Below are positions 7,614-13,790 of a stretch of DNA of 15,041 nt, in pieces (positions within the stretch are counted from its first letter, which is position 1; each line of letters opens with the position of its first letter). The notes beneath the pieces are model-generated. The model was not told where the DNA came from and made no database searches. It saw only the letters and a list, made by a program, of their open reading frames with translations. This DNA is from an uncultured Bacilli bacterium (GTDB lineage Bacteria > Bacillota_I > Bacilli_A > RF39 > UBA660), in contig CAKOYE010000026.1 in the NCBI GenBank assembly GCA_934130485.1, positions 1 through 15,041 of the forward strand. Direction: 5' to 3'. The position numbers were made by a program, and so were the translations under genes.

Positions 7614-8216
7614 ATTATTCTTTTGTGAAAAAATACATCCACAATAATCTTGTCTATATAAATTGTATATTTTAGAAAGCTCAATTGATCTTTTATAACC
7701 ATTTTTCTTTTTAAAATCAGAATATAAATAATTAATAGAATATTCTTTTTGTAATTCCTCACCTATTTCGTTAACCCAATTTGAATTCTTATAAGGACTT
7801 AATGTTAAAGTGGTTGCAAAATAATCAAAATTATTTTCTTTAGCAACAAGTGCAGTTTCATTTAATCTCAACTTATAACACTTATAACATCTTTTTCCTC
7901 TTTCAGGTTCTTTTTCTAATCCATAAGCCATATTCATAAATATATCTGGATTATAATTTCCTTCTATAAAACTTATTTCATATTTTTGAGGTAATTCCCT
8001 GATAAGTCTTTTTTGTTCATTGACTCTTTTTTTATATTCAATCTCATTTGTAATATTTGGATTATAATAAAATATTGTTATTTTGAAAAAATTAGATAAA
8101 TATTCTAGACAATAACTACTACAAGGAGCACAGCAACTATGTAATAATAACGTTGGAACATGATTTTTATCTAAATTTTCTTTTATTATTTCTTCAAGTT
8201 TTAATTGATAATTCAT
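7602..8216 (-). CDS. queH: Epoxyqueuosine reductase QueH
   Basis: A 204-residue protein of the QueH (formerly DUF208) family, which performs the last step of queuosine synthesis, reducing epoxyqueuosine to queuosine in tRNA with GUN anticodons. It is unrelated to the cobalamin enzyme QueG. Diagnostic parts are present: LLLHSCCAPCSSYCLEYL with paired C28-C29, KRCYKCYKLR with C110 and C113, TTLTLSPYKN, and DYCGC near the C-terminus with C192 and C194. These Cys residues are expected to hold the iron-sulfur and metal centres. The ATG lies 1 nt after the rhomboid stop (TAATATG) with no clear ribosome binding site, so translation is probably coupled. It is last gene of the lspA operon. No other queuosine gene is in the window. 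Confidence 0.93.
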   Translation of the reverse strand: MNYQLKLEEIIKENLDKNHVPTLLLHSCCAPCSSYCLEYLSNFFKITIFYYNPNITNEIEYKKRVNEQKRLIRELPQKYEISFIEGNYNPDIFMNMAYGLEKEPERGKRCYKCYKLRLNETALVAKENNFDYFATTLTLSPYKNSNWVNEIGEELQKEYSINYLYSDFKKKNGYKRSIELSKIYNLYRQDYCGCIFSQKNNKKD

Positions 8217-8217
8217 A

Positions 8218-9393
8218 TTATCTAAAAAAAGCCATATAAATTATAAATCCAAAATATATTAAACTCATAATAATACCATTAACTCTTTCAGACATTTTTG
8301 TGTTATGTTTTATACCTACAATCATTGAAATTAAAACACCACCTACAAGTCCTCCTATATGAGCAAAGTTGTTAATACCTGATATGGAAAATCCTATAAT
8401 TAAATTAATAACTAGAATTGGAATAATTTGTGATTTTATTACTGTACCTAAATACACACGATAATGATATCCAAAATAAAGTAATGCCCCCATTAGGCCA
8501 AAAATTGCGCCACTAGCTCCTACACTAACAACATTATCAGCCATAAATAGAAGACTTAATAAATTTCCTGCTACTCCACTTAATAAATAAATAATTAAAA
8601 ATTTTACTTTTCCAAAAAAACTTTCTAATTGTGGACCTAGTACATATAAAGCGTACATATTACATAATAAATGTAAAATTCCATTATGTAAAAAAATTGA
8701 GGAAACTAATCTATAAAATTCGTAACTACCATATTTTCCATTTAAAAATCCAGGAACTAATCCACCAAAATCTACTAAAGTTTTAGTATCTGTACTACCA
8801 TTACCTAGAATATACATAAGTATAAAAACAATAACATTTATTAGTATTAAAGAAATAGTTATATATGGTTTTTTCATTTTAAATAATTCTTCCGCTTTTT
8901 TAGTATCTTCTTCATTTTTTTTATTTATATCACGAGTAATTTTTAATAACAATTCAGTTCCTTGTTCTTTAAAATTAGTTGCATCAGTAATATTTGGAAA
9001 ACTATTTACTAAAAATTTGTAACTTTTTAAATCATCAATTTCCTTTATATCAACACAATCAATATTACCAAAATTATATTGATCTTTACTTAATTCATCA
9101 ACATTATCTCCTAAATTTAAGAAAATACTTAAAGTTTTTAAATTAACAGATAATGTTTTTCTCTTAATTTTTTTCATAATTTGATTTGTTTTAAATAAAT
9201 CAAAATCAAATTGTTCATCATTATGTATATAATCAGTAACAATTCTAACAATTTCATAATCTGAATCTAAATTTTCAAGCCAAATTTCATTTTTTGCTCC
9301 GTGTAATACAATTGGATTATATCCCTGTTCAGTTATAAAAAAGTGAAGCAGTTTCATAACTTTTTCATCTAATTCATTTAACGCTGTATTCAT
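8218..9393 (-). CDS. GluP/YqgP-like rhomboid intramembrane serine protease
   Basis: The 391-residue protein has two parts. Residues 1 to about 170 are a soluble N-terminal domain with no membrane segment, like that of B. subtilis YqgP/GluP. From about 174 on is a rhomboid core of seven predicted helices: the HNGILHLLCNMYALYVLGP segment, GASGAIFG with nucleophile S294, and NNFAHIGG with H345, the Ser-His dyad. It ends right after the last helix, so the C-terminal TPR region of YqgP is absent. Rhomboids cleave substrates within the membrane; YqgP acts with FtsH in membrane protein quality control, but the substrate here cannot be deduced. The start at 9393 is set by GGGGGAGG 6 nt upstream, inside the end of rluD. 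Genes on either side are 1 nt away, so the operon is tightly coupled. Confidence 0.92.
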   Translation of the reverse strand: MNTALNELDEKVMKLLHFFITEQGYNPIVLHGAKNEIWLENLDSDYEIVRIVTDYIHNDEQFDFDLFKTNQIMKKIKRKTLSVNLKTLSIFLNLGDNVDELSKDQYNFGNIDCVDIKEIDDLKSYKFLVNSFPNITDATNFKEQGTELLLKITRDINKKNEEDTKKAEELFKMKKPYITISLILINVIVFILMYILGNGSTDTKTLVDFGGLVPGFLNGKYGSYEFYRLVSSIFLHNGILHLLCNMYALYVLGPQLESFFGKVKFLIIYLLSGVAGNLLSLLFMADNVVSVGASGAIFGLMGALLYFGYHYRVYLGTVIKSQIIPILVINLIIGFSISGINNFAHIGGLVGGVLISMIVGIKHNTKMSERVNGIIMSLIYFGFIIYMAFFR

Positions 9394-9394
9394 A

Positions 9395-10300
9395 TTATAC
9401 CTCCCCCGATTCAAATTTATTTAAAATGTTTAAAAAGCACTCTGGTAATTCACTATCAAATTCCATATATTTTTTTGTTCTAGGATGAATAAAACCTATC
9501 GTTTTAGCGTGCAAACATTGTCCTGTTTCGTCAATTTTTTTTCTTCTACCATATACTGGATCATTAACAACAGGATGTCCTATATAATTCATATGAACAC
9601 GAATTTGATGAGTACGACCAGTTTCTAATTTAAGTTCAATTAAAGTAGCATTTTTATATCTTTTAAGAACTTTAAAATGTGTAATTGCTTCCTTACTATT
9701 TTGGTCAGTAACTGCCATTTTTTTTCTATCTTGCCTATCTCTACCTATAGGTGCATCAATAGTACCAGTATCATTTTCAATAACACCCCAAACAAGAGCA
9801 ACGTATTTTCTAGTTGTTGATTTTTCTTCTAATTGTTTTGCTAAAAAATCGTGTGCTTCGTTGTTTTTAGCAACCATTAATAAACCAGTTGTATAAGCAT
9901 CAATTCTATGAACAATTCCTGGTCTAAATGAGCCATTTACATCACTTAATTTTTTAGAATGATACATAAGTCCATTAACTAAAGTATGGTTAGCGTTTCC
10001 AACAGCGGGATGAACAACTACACCATTTCCCTTATTTACAACAATTACATCATCATCTTCATAAACAATATCTAGATTCATATCTTCTGCCGCAATTGAT
10101 GGCATCTCTTCTTCATAATCTGATATTTCTATTACATCACCTTTTTTTAATAAATAACTATTTTTTATAGATTTATCATTAACTTTTATATAATTTTCCT
10201 TTAACATTTTTTGAATTTTACTTCTTGAAAAATTTAAAACATCAATTAAGTAACTATCAATTCTTTTATTAATGTCGTCATTAATCATTATTTTTTGCAT
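9395..10300 (-). CDS. RluD-family 23S rRNA pseudouridine synthase
   Basis: A 301-residue RluA/RluD-type pseudouridine synthase. Residues about 10-60 are an S4 RNA-binding domain (KRIDSYLID, then FSRSKIQKMLKENYIKVN). The catalytic domain follows: HPAVGNANHTLVNGLMYH, the active-site motif GIVHRIDAYTTGLL with catalytic Asp at about 134 (the more usual form is HRLDxxTSGL, so Thr replaces Ser), then GRTHQIRVHM and GHPVVNDPVYG. By analogy with RluD it would modify 23S rRNA, but the exact uridine cannot be read from sequence. ATG at 10300 is used because AGGGTGA lies 5 nt upstream; the in-frame GTG at 10309 belongs to that site. It overlaps the end of lspA by 20 bp. The lspA-rluD pairing is common in bacteria, including B. 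subtilis lspA-ylyB. Confidence 0.93.
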   Translation of the reverse strand: MQKIMINDDINKRIDSYLIDVLNFSRSKIQKMLKENYIKVNDKSIKNSYLLKKGDVIEISDYEEEMPSIAAEDMNLDIVYEDDDVIVVNKGNGVVVHPAVGNANHTLVNGLMYHSKKLSDVNGSFRPGIVHRIDAYTTGLLMVAKNNEAHDFLAKQLEEKSTTRKYVALVWGVIENDTGTIDAPIGRDRQDRKKMAVTDQNSKEAITHFKVLKRYKNATLIELKLETGRTHQIRVHMNYIGHPVVNDPVYGRRKKIDETGQCLHAKTIGFIHPRTKKYMEFDSELPECFLNILNKFESGEV

Positions 10301-10757
10301 TTTTTTCACCCTTATCTATTAAAGCATCAATTAACAATAAAATAACAGAAATGACAATACAAATGTCAGCAAAATTGAAAACAGGAAAATTATAACCAAA
10401 TATTTTAAAATCTAAATAATCAATAACTTTCCCGTATTTAAGTCTATCCCATAAATTTCCAATTATTCCACCAATTAATACACTATAACTTATAAATTCT
10501 ACTATTTTTATATTTTTTATTTTGAAAAAATAACTATATATCAAAATTAAGGCAAATACTGAAATTAAAATCAAAAAAATTCTATTACCACTAAAAATAC
10601 TCCAAGCAGCTCCATCATTTTCTACATATGATACCGAGAAAAAATCTGGAATAATACTAATAGAACCACCTAGCCCCATCGTACCAGATATTATTAACTT
10701 TATAATTTGATCAACTAATACGCATACTAAAGTAATAATTAAACTTTTTTGAAACAT
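10281..10757 (-). CDS. lspA: Lipoprotein signal peptidase (signal peptidase II)
   Basis: A 158-residue polytopic membrane protein of normal LspA length with four predicted helices. Family motifs are all present: VDQIIK in the first helix, YVENDGAAWSIFSG, GGIIGNLWDRLKYGKVIDYL with catalytic D113, and FNFADICIVIS with catalytic D131. It removes the signal peptide of prolipoproteins after Lgt adds the lipid to the lipobox cysteine. The start at 10757 is preceded by GGTGAT and gives the expected short N-terminus before helix 1; the longer frame to 10802 would run back through its own promoter and a terminator hairpin. First gene of the lspA-rluD-rhomboid-queH operon. Confidence 0.95.
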   Translation of the reverse strand: MFQKSLIITLVCVLVDQIIKLIISGTMGLGGSISIIPDFFSVSYVENDGAAWSIFSGNRIFLILISVFALILIYSYFFKIKNIKIVEFISYSVLIGGIIGNLWDRLKYGKVIDYLDFKIFGYNFPVFNFADICIVISVILLLIDALIDKGEKNAKNND

Positions 10758-10773
10758 AAAATCACCAATACTA

Positions 10774-10802
10774 ATTATACACTTAAATAAAAAATATCGC
10801 AA
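10774..10802 (-). promoter_or_regulatory. Promoter of the lspA operon
   Basis: A perfect -10 TATAAT (10779-10774) is separated by exactly 17 bp from TTGCGA (10802-10797), 4 of 6 to the -35 consensus. The -35 box lies inside the terminator hairpin of the preceding gene. Transcription would start near 10767, leaving about 10 nt before the lspA ATG. Confidence 0.65.
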
Positions 10803-10811
10803 GTTGCGATA
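10789..10811 (-). terminator. Intrinsic terminator of the 159-residue unknown gene
   Basis: On the minus strand TATCGCA and TGCGATA (10811-10805 and 10801-10795) form a perfect 7-bp stem with a 3-nt loop, followed by six T (10794-10789). Outer arms CACTTAAA and TTTAAGTG (10820-10813 and 10787-10780) also pair and enclose the whole hairpin and T-run. Confidence 0.8.
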
Positions 10812-10820
10812 CTTTAAGTG

Positions 10821-11300
10821 CTAATTATTAATAACTTTTTGATATTGTTTTACATTAATATTCTCTAATTCCTCAAAGTGTGAAATTGGATAAAATACAT
10901 CTTTATACTTTATGGAACTAAATCTTTTTGAAGTTGGATCTATTATTATACTTTTTAAATTGTTACTTAAATTTTTATAAATTTCATCATAATTTTTTTC
11001 TGCAAATAACAAATTATATCCATCATAAGAAAATTTTATATTATCAAACGCATTATTTTCTTTTGCATCTTTAATACAACTACAAATAAATAATGGATGA
11101 CTATTTGTAACTTTAAGATAAATAATTCTTTTTAAATAAGAAATTAAATTATCAAAATTACCAGTTACTTCTCCAATAACAATATTATAATTTTTAATAT
11201 TATTGATAGAATATTCATAAATAAGCAAATTATGTTTAGAATTTGTATCGACATTTAAATAAGTTTCTGTAAAAATTTTTTCATTTTTTATTTTTTTCAT
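10821..11300 (-). CDS. Conserved-looking protein of unknown function, 159 residues
   Basis: I do not recognise this protein. It is 159 residues, Lys/Asn/Ile-rich, with no signal peptide or membrane segment, so probably cytoplasmic. It looks like a mixed alpha/beta fold: an early strand-like stretch (HNLLIYEYSI), then YNIVIGEVTG, a helix around NFDNLISYLKRIIYLK, a strand HPLFICSCI with two Cys, another YNLLFA, and a helix around DEIYKNLSNNLKSIII. GGAGG lies 4-6 nt before the ATG, and codon use matches the neighbours, so the gene is real. It is a separate transcription unit: a promoter and a 66-nt leader with a terminator-like hairpin precede it and a terminator follows. That leader suggests conditional expression, but nothing identifies the signal or function. 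Confidence 0.8.
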   Translation of the reverse strand: MKKIKNEKIFTETYLNVDTNSKHNLLIYEYSINNIKNYNIVIGEVTGNFDNLISYLKRIIYLKVTNSHPLFICSCIKDAKENNAFDNIKFSYDGYNLLFAEKNYDEIYKNLSNNLKSIIIDPTSKRFSSIKYKDVFYPISHFEELENINVKQYQKVINN

Positions 11301-11301
11301 A

Positions 11302-11355
11302 CTACCTCCAACAAAAAAAGATGAATAAAAACTTTAAAACATATTCAGTTTTCAT
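11302..11355 (-). CDS. Possible 17-codon leader peptide upstream of the unknown gene
   Basis: An ATG-initiated frame, MKTEYVLKFLFIFFCWR, starts at 11355 and ends in TAG one nt before the ATG of the 159-residue gene. AGGTGA directly precedes its ATG, which is tighter spacing than normal. The frame runs through the whole terminator-like hairpin and T-run. The run of Phe partly reflects the T-run, so it may be an accident; alternatively it is a leader peptide whose translation would prevent the hairpin forming. Comparison with relatives would decide. Confidence 0.3.
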   Translation of the reverse strand: MKTEYVLKFLFIFFCWR

Positions 11356-11360
11356 TCACC
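11313..11360 (-). promoter_or_regulatory. Terminator-like hairpin in the 5' leader of the unknown gene (candidate attenuator)
   Basis: On the minus strand 11360-11347 pairs with 11333-11320 over 14 bp, including two G-U pairs, with a 13-nt loop, and is directly followed by seven T (11319-11313). This is a strong intrinsic-terminator shape lying between the gene's promoter and its ribosome binding site (GGAGG, 11309-11305). It could be a conditional attenuator, or a second terminator for readthrough from rpmA. Confidence 0.6.
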
Positions 11361-11373
11361 TACTTTCTATATA

Positions 11374-11402
11374 ATCATACACAATTTTTAAATTTTTGTA
11401 AA
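11374..11402 (-). promoter_or_regulatory. Promoter of the 159-residue unknown gene
   Basis: TTTACA (11402-11397) and TATGAT (11379-11374) are each 5 of 6 to consensus and separated by exactly 17 bp. The start site would be near 11367, giving a 66-nt leader. The promoter begins where the rpmA terminator T-tract ends. Confidence 0.65.
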
Positions 11403-11403
11403 G

Positions 11404-11431
11404 AAAAAGATTTTGAATCTTTCAAAATCTT
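11404..11431 (-). terminator. Intrinsic terminator of the rplU-prp-rpmA operon
   Basis: AAGATTTTGAA pairs perfectly with TTCAAAATCTT (arms 11431-11421 and 11417-11407, 11 bp, 3-nt loop), followed on the minus strand by a T-rich tract. The rpmA stop codon (11432-11430) overlaps the first base pairs of the stem. Confidence 0.85.
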
Positions 11432-11720
11432 AAGCTCTTTCAGAATAGATACTAACTTGTTTTTTATCTCTTCCTACTCTTTCAAATTTAACATAGCCAT
11501 CTACTTTAGCATAAACTGTATCATCTGAACCAATTCCAACATTCTTACCAGGATATACTTTAGTACCACGTTGACGATATAGAATAGATCCTCCAGTTAC
11601 AAATTCTCCGTCTGCAGCTTTTGCACCTAATCTTTTTGCAATCGAATCACGTCCATTTTTAGTAGAACCTTGTCCTTTTTTATGGGCGAATAATTGAATG
11701 TTTAATTGCATTAAATTCAT
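11430..11720 (-). CDS. rpmA: 50S ribosomal protein L27 with Prp-cleavable N-terminal extension
   Basis: A 96-residue L27: GQGSTKNGRDSIAKRLGAK, then VTGGSILYRQRGTKVYPGKN, then VKFERVGRDKKQVSIY. L27 sits at the peptidyl-transferase centre, and its mature N-terminus contacts tRNA ends. Before the usual AHKKG start is an extension, MNLMQLNIQLF, of the Firmicute type (S. aureus has MLKLNLQFF) that Prp must remove; cleavage before AHKKG would yield an N-terminus like that of mature E. coli L27. The matching protease gene is immediately upstream, 13 bp away. The start is fixed by GAGGAGGTG just before ATG 11720; Met4 is a less well-spaced alternative. Confidence 0.97.
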   Translation of the reverse strand: MNLMQLNIQLFAHKKGQGSTKNGRDSIAKRLGAKAADGEFVTGGSILYRQRGTKVYPGKNVGIGSDDTVYAKVDGYVKFERVGRDKKQVSIYSERA

Positions 11721-11733
11721 GATACACCTCCTC

Positions 11734-12036
11734 TTACATAATTTTTATATACTTTTTATATTTTTTTTCTAATTCTTTGAATAAGTCTAACATATTTATA
11801 ATTAATGTATCAACATACTCATTATGATCTCTAACTATTATTTTTAAATATCCATCTTTTTCTTCATAAGAAATAGCATCCTTATAAAGCATTAATATGG
11901 CATTAACGGTAGTTATAGAAATACTACTCACGCTGGCACAAACTATATCCTTACCAGCTTCTTGATAGCCAGAATGACCTTCAATAATAATCTCATTTAT
12001 ATTATTATCTAAATAACTTGACTTAATTTTAATCAT
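11734..12036 (-). CDS. prp: Ribosomal-processing cysteine protease Prp
   Basis: A 100-residue protein of the Prp (YsxB) family. The signature GHSGYQEAGKDIVCASVS, residues about 20-37, contains the His and Cys of the catalytic dyad. Prp cleaves the N-terminal extension of ribosomal protein L27, an essential step in Firmicutes that carry it; the downstream rpmA indeed encodes such an extension. It lies between rplU and rpmA, the conserved rplU-ysxB-rpmA order. The ATG is 2 nt after the rplU stop and has only a weak upstream GAGTG, so translation is probably coupled to rplU. Confidence 0.95.
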   Translation of the reverse strand: MIKIKSSYLDNNINEIIIEGHSGYQEAGKDIVCASVSSISITTVNAILMLYKDAISYEEKDGYLKIIVRDHNEYVDTLIINMLDLFKELEKKYKKYIKIM

Positions 12037-12038
12037 TT

Positions 12039-12338
12039 TTATTTACACTCAATTTTCTTAATAACAACCTTAGTATATGGTTGACGGTGTCCTTGAGTTC
12101 TATGATAATTTTTCTTTTGGTTGTATTTATATACTTTGATTTTTTTGTTTTTACCATGTTTTTCAACTTCAGCTGTTACTGTAGCATCTAAATATGGAGT
12201 ACCAACTTTATCATCAACCATTAAAACCTTATCAAATTTTACAGTTTTTCCAGCTTCAACATCTAATTTTTCAATGTATAAAACTGTTCCATTTTCTACT
12301 GTATATTGTTTTCCACCAGTTTCGATTACTGCTTTCAT
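12039..12338 (-). CDS. rplU: 50S ribosomal protein L21
   Basis: A 99-residue L21, normal in length. It begins MKAVIETGGKQYTVENGT, has VGTPYLDATVTAEV in the middle, and ends with the conserved KYNQKKNYHRTQGHRQPYT and V-I-K-K-I tail. It binds 23S rRNA and takes part in early assembly of the large subunit. AAGGAGG lies 6 nt before the ATG. It is first gene of rplU-prp-rpmA, driven by a near-consensus promoter, with a structured leader that probably gives autogenous control. Confidence 0.97.
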   Translation of the reverse strand: MKAVIETGGKQYTVENGTVLYIEKLDVEAGKTVKFDKVLMVDDKVGTPYLDATVTAEVEKHGKNKKIKVYKYNQKKNYHRTQGHRQPYTKVVIKKIECK

Positions 12339-12434
12339 TCTTAACCTCCTTTATATTAAATCTAAGACTCGCCATTAAGGTAACTTACGTTTTTTAACCT
12401 TTTCTGTGCGGTTGTAGAGAGAGGCTCTACACAA
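12339..12434 (-). ncRNA. L21 leader (ribosomal protein autoregulatory 5' UTR)
   Basis: About 96 nt lie between the predicted rplU start site and the ATG. The minus strand has a clean hairpin GTAGAG/CTCTAC (12430-12425 with 12419-12414, 5-nt loop), then AACC...GGTT enclosing GCACAGAAAA (12413-12396), then a conserved-looking GGCGAGTC just before the ribosome binding region. Position, length and these elements resemble the Firmicute L21 leader family, in which L21 is thought to bind its own mRNA. The assignment is from memory of that family; a covariance model search would confirm it. Confidence 0.7.
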
Positions 12435-12440
12435 TAGTAA

Positions 12441-12469
12441 ATTTTAGCATACTTTACTTTTAATGTCAA
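12441..12469 (-). promoter_or_regulatory. Promoter of the rplU-prp-rpmA operon
   Basis: TTGACA (12469-12464), a perfect -35, is followed after exactly 17 bp by TAAAAT (12446-12441), 5 of 6, with a TG one base before it (extended -10). This is the best promoter in the window, as expected for ribosomal protein genes. The start site would be near 12434. Confidence 0.85.
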
Positions 12470-12475
12470 ATTTTT
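12453..12475. repeat. Direct repeat, copy 1 (right end of the phosphoesterase unit)
   Basis: This 23-bp stretch matches 13774-13796 at 22 positions in the same orientation. It contains the -35 box and most of the spacer of the rplU promoter. The two copies are 1321 bp apart and flank the metallophosphoesterase gene. Confidence 0.8.
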
Positions 12476-12489
12476 ATTTAATTGTTAAT

Positions 12490-13722
12490 TTAAATTTTTA
12501 ATATTTTTTCTTTATTTAAACTTTTATATGGTTCAACATTCTCTATTTTATTTTTTTTATCTTTTTTGAATCCTAAACCATTAATACTTGTTTGGGATAA
12601 AATACTATAAGACGCATCAAATGATATATTCTTTAAAGAAATATTATTAATAAATCCATTTGTAAAATATAAAGTCATTTCCAAAGCACTTGGACGTATC
12701 TGCATTATATTGGATAATGTAGGCACACAAATATATACTTTATCATTATTGATTTCAAGCAAAAATTTGTGAAAATGACCCTGAAATATTATCTTAGCTT
12801 CTTTAAAAAAGTTTTTTTGTTTATTCATATTTTGGATATTATGATGCATTAGAATTTTATCATTTTTTAGATTAACTAGTGTATTACCATATCCTCCAAT
12901 AATAACATCATGTCTATAATTATTACATAGTTCAACTATATTTAATGAACTTTTTGTTAATGCGGAAGAATCATGATTTCCGCCAACTGCAAATGTCAAA
13001 ATATTTTTATCGAATGGATATTTTTCTATAAAATATTCTAATTGTTTATATAAATCAGTTATGTGTTGTTCACCTATAGTAGATGGCCCATCGATTAAAT
13101 CACCACAACATAAAATAATATTTATACTATTTTTAATACAATAATTATATGCTTTATCTATTAAGTCCAATCGTTCTAATTTATTACCAAAATGTAAATC
13201 AGAAATCACAAGAAGTTTTAATACATTTTCTTCCTTATCTGTAATAATAGTTTCACTTTTATTTACATTTATTGTATTATATTTATTAAATTCACTTATT
13301 TCAGATATATTTTTATATTTAATCGTTCCATCAGAATAATATTTTCTTGATGTTAAAATACCCATATTCTTAAGTTTTAATAGTTCCTCATATAATTCTT
13401 TTCTACTCAAATTAAGTGCTTCACATATTTCAAAACTGCTTTTTTCTTCTTTCAACATTTCTTTTAAATCTTTTTTTATCCTTTTTTCATATAAAATATC
13501 ATTTTGTAATAATTTTCTAATTTTAGGAACAATTTTCTTATAAAATATGTATGCTTCTTTCTGATTCCAATTATCACTTGTTATAAAACTATCTAAATTA
13601 CATCCATATTTATCGGTAATAATTGCTTTTTCATTTTGAGTTAAATCAGACAAAGCGTCATCTATTTGAAGCCTGCTATAATTTTCAAAATAATCATATA
13701 TTGTTTTTTTATTTTTTCCCAT
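12490..13722 (-). CDS. Calcineurin-like metallophosphoesterase with N-terminal helix-turn-helix region
   Basis: A 410-residue protein. Residues about 172-320 form a calcineurin-like phosphoesterase domain with the metal-binding motifs SDLHFG, GDLIDG, GGNHDSS, a His pair in LMHHNI, and QGHFHK, all five in order. Upstream, residues 5-45 (TIYDYFENYSRLQIDDALSD then LTQNEKAII) resemble a sigma-like helical segment, and 95-135 (FEICEALNLSRKELYEELLK then LKNMGILTSRKYY) look like a winged helix, so the protein may bind nucleic acid. The last 50 residues are basic. Substrate unknown; nucleotides or nucleic acid are plausible. ATG 13722 is preferred over TTG 13743 because a GGGGA site precedes it and the TTG lacks one. 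It sits between spoIVFB and rplU, which adjoin in B. subtilis, with its own promoter inside the end of spoIVFB. Confidence 0.82.
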   Translation of the reverse strand: MGKNKKTIYDYFENYSRLQIDDALSDLTQNEKAIITDKYGCNLDSFITSDNWNQKEAYIFYKKIVPKIRKLLQNDILYEKRIKKDLKEMLKEEKSSFEICEALNLSRKELYEELLKLKNMGILTSRKYYSDGTIKYKNISEISEFNKYNTINVNKSETIITDKEENVLKLLVISDLHFGNKLERLDLIDKAYNYCIKNSINIILCCGDLIDGPSTIGEQHITDLYKQLEYFIEKYPFDKNILTFAVGGNHDSSALTKSSLNIVELCNNYRHDVIIGGYGNTLVNLKNDKILMHHNIQNMNKQKNFFKEAKIIFQGHFHKFLLEINNDKVYICVPTLSNIMQIRPSALEMTLYFTNGFINNISLKNISFDASYSILSQTSINGLGFKKDKKNKIENVEPYKSLNKEKILKI

Positions 13723-13761
13723 ACCATTTTCCCCATACAACAAATAATTAATATGGGATTT

Positions 13762-13790
13762 ATACTAACACGGTTTACTCTTAATGTCAA
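13762..13790 (-). promoter_or_regulatory. Promoter of the metallophosphoesterase gene, inside the 3' end of spoIVFB
   Basis: TTGACA (13790-13785) is followed after exactly 17 bp by TAGTAT (13767-13762) with TG one base upstream, an extended -10. The 29-bp element matches the rplU promoter at 22 positions, including spacer bases. The -10 box overlaps the TAG stop of spoIVFB. Start site near 13755, leader about 33 nt. Confidence 0.65.

Noticed and set aside
10758..10802. Longer N-terminus for lspA
   Set aside because: It would place the promoter and terminator hairpin inside the coding region; the shorter form has the normal LspA N-terminus and a ribosome binding site.
12121..12397. Two overlapping plus-strand frames across rplU and its leader
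   Set aside because: rplU is certain on the other strand; these frames are low-complexity shadows that would also cross the L21 leader.
12476..12505. AT-only inverted repeat after the metallophosphoesterase stop as a terminator
   Set aside because: Pairing is only A-T with a bulge and no clean T-run, so it is too weak to call in DNA of this composition.
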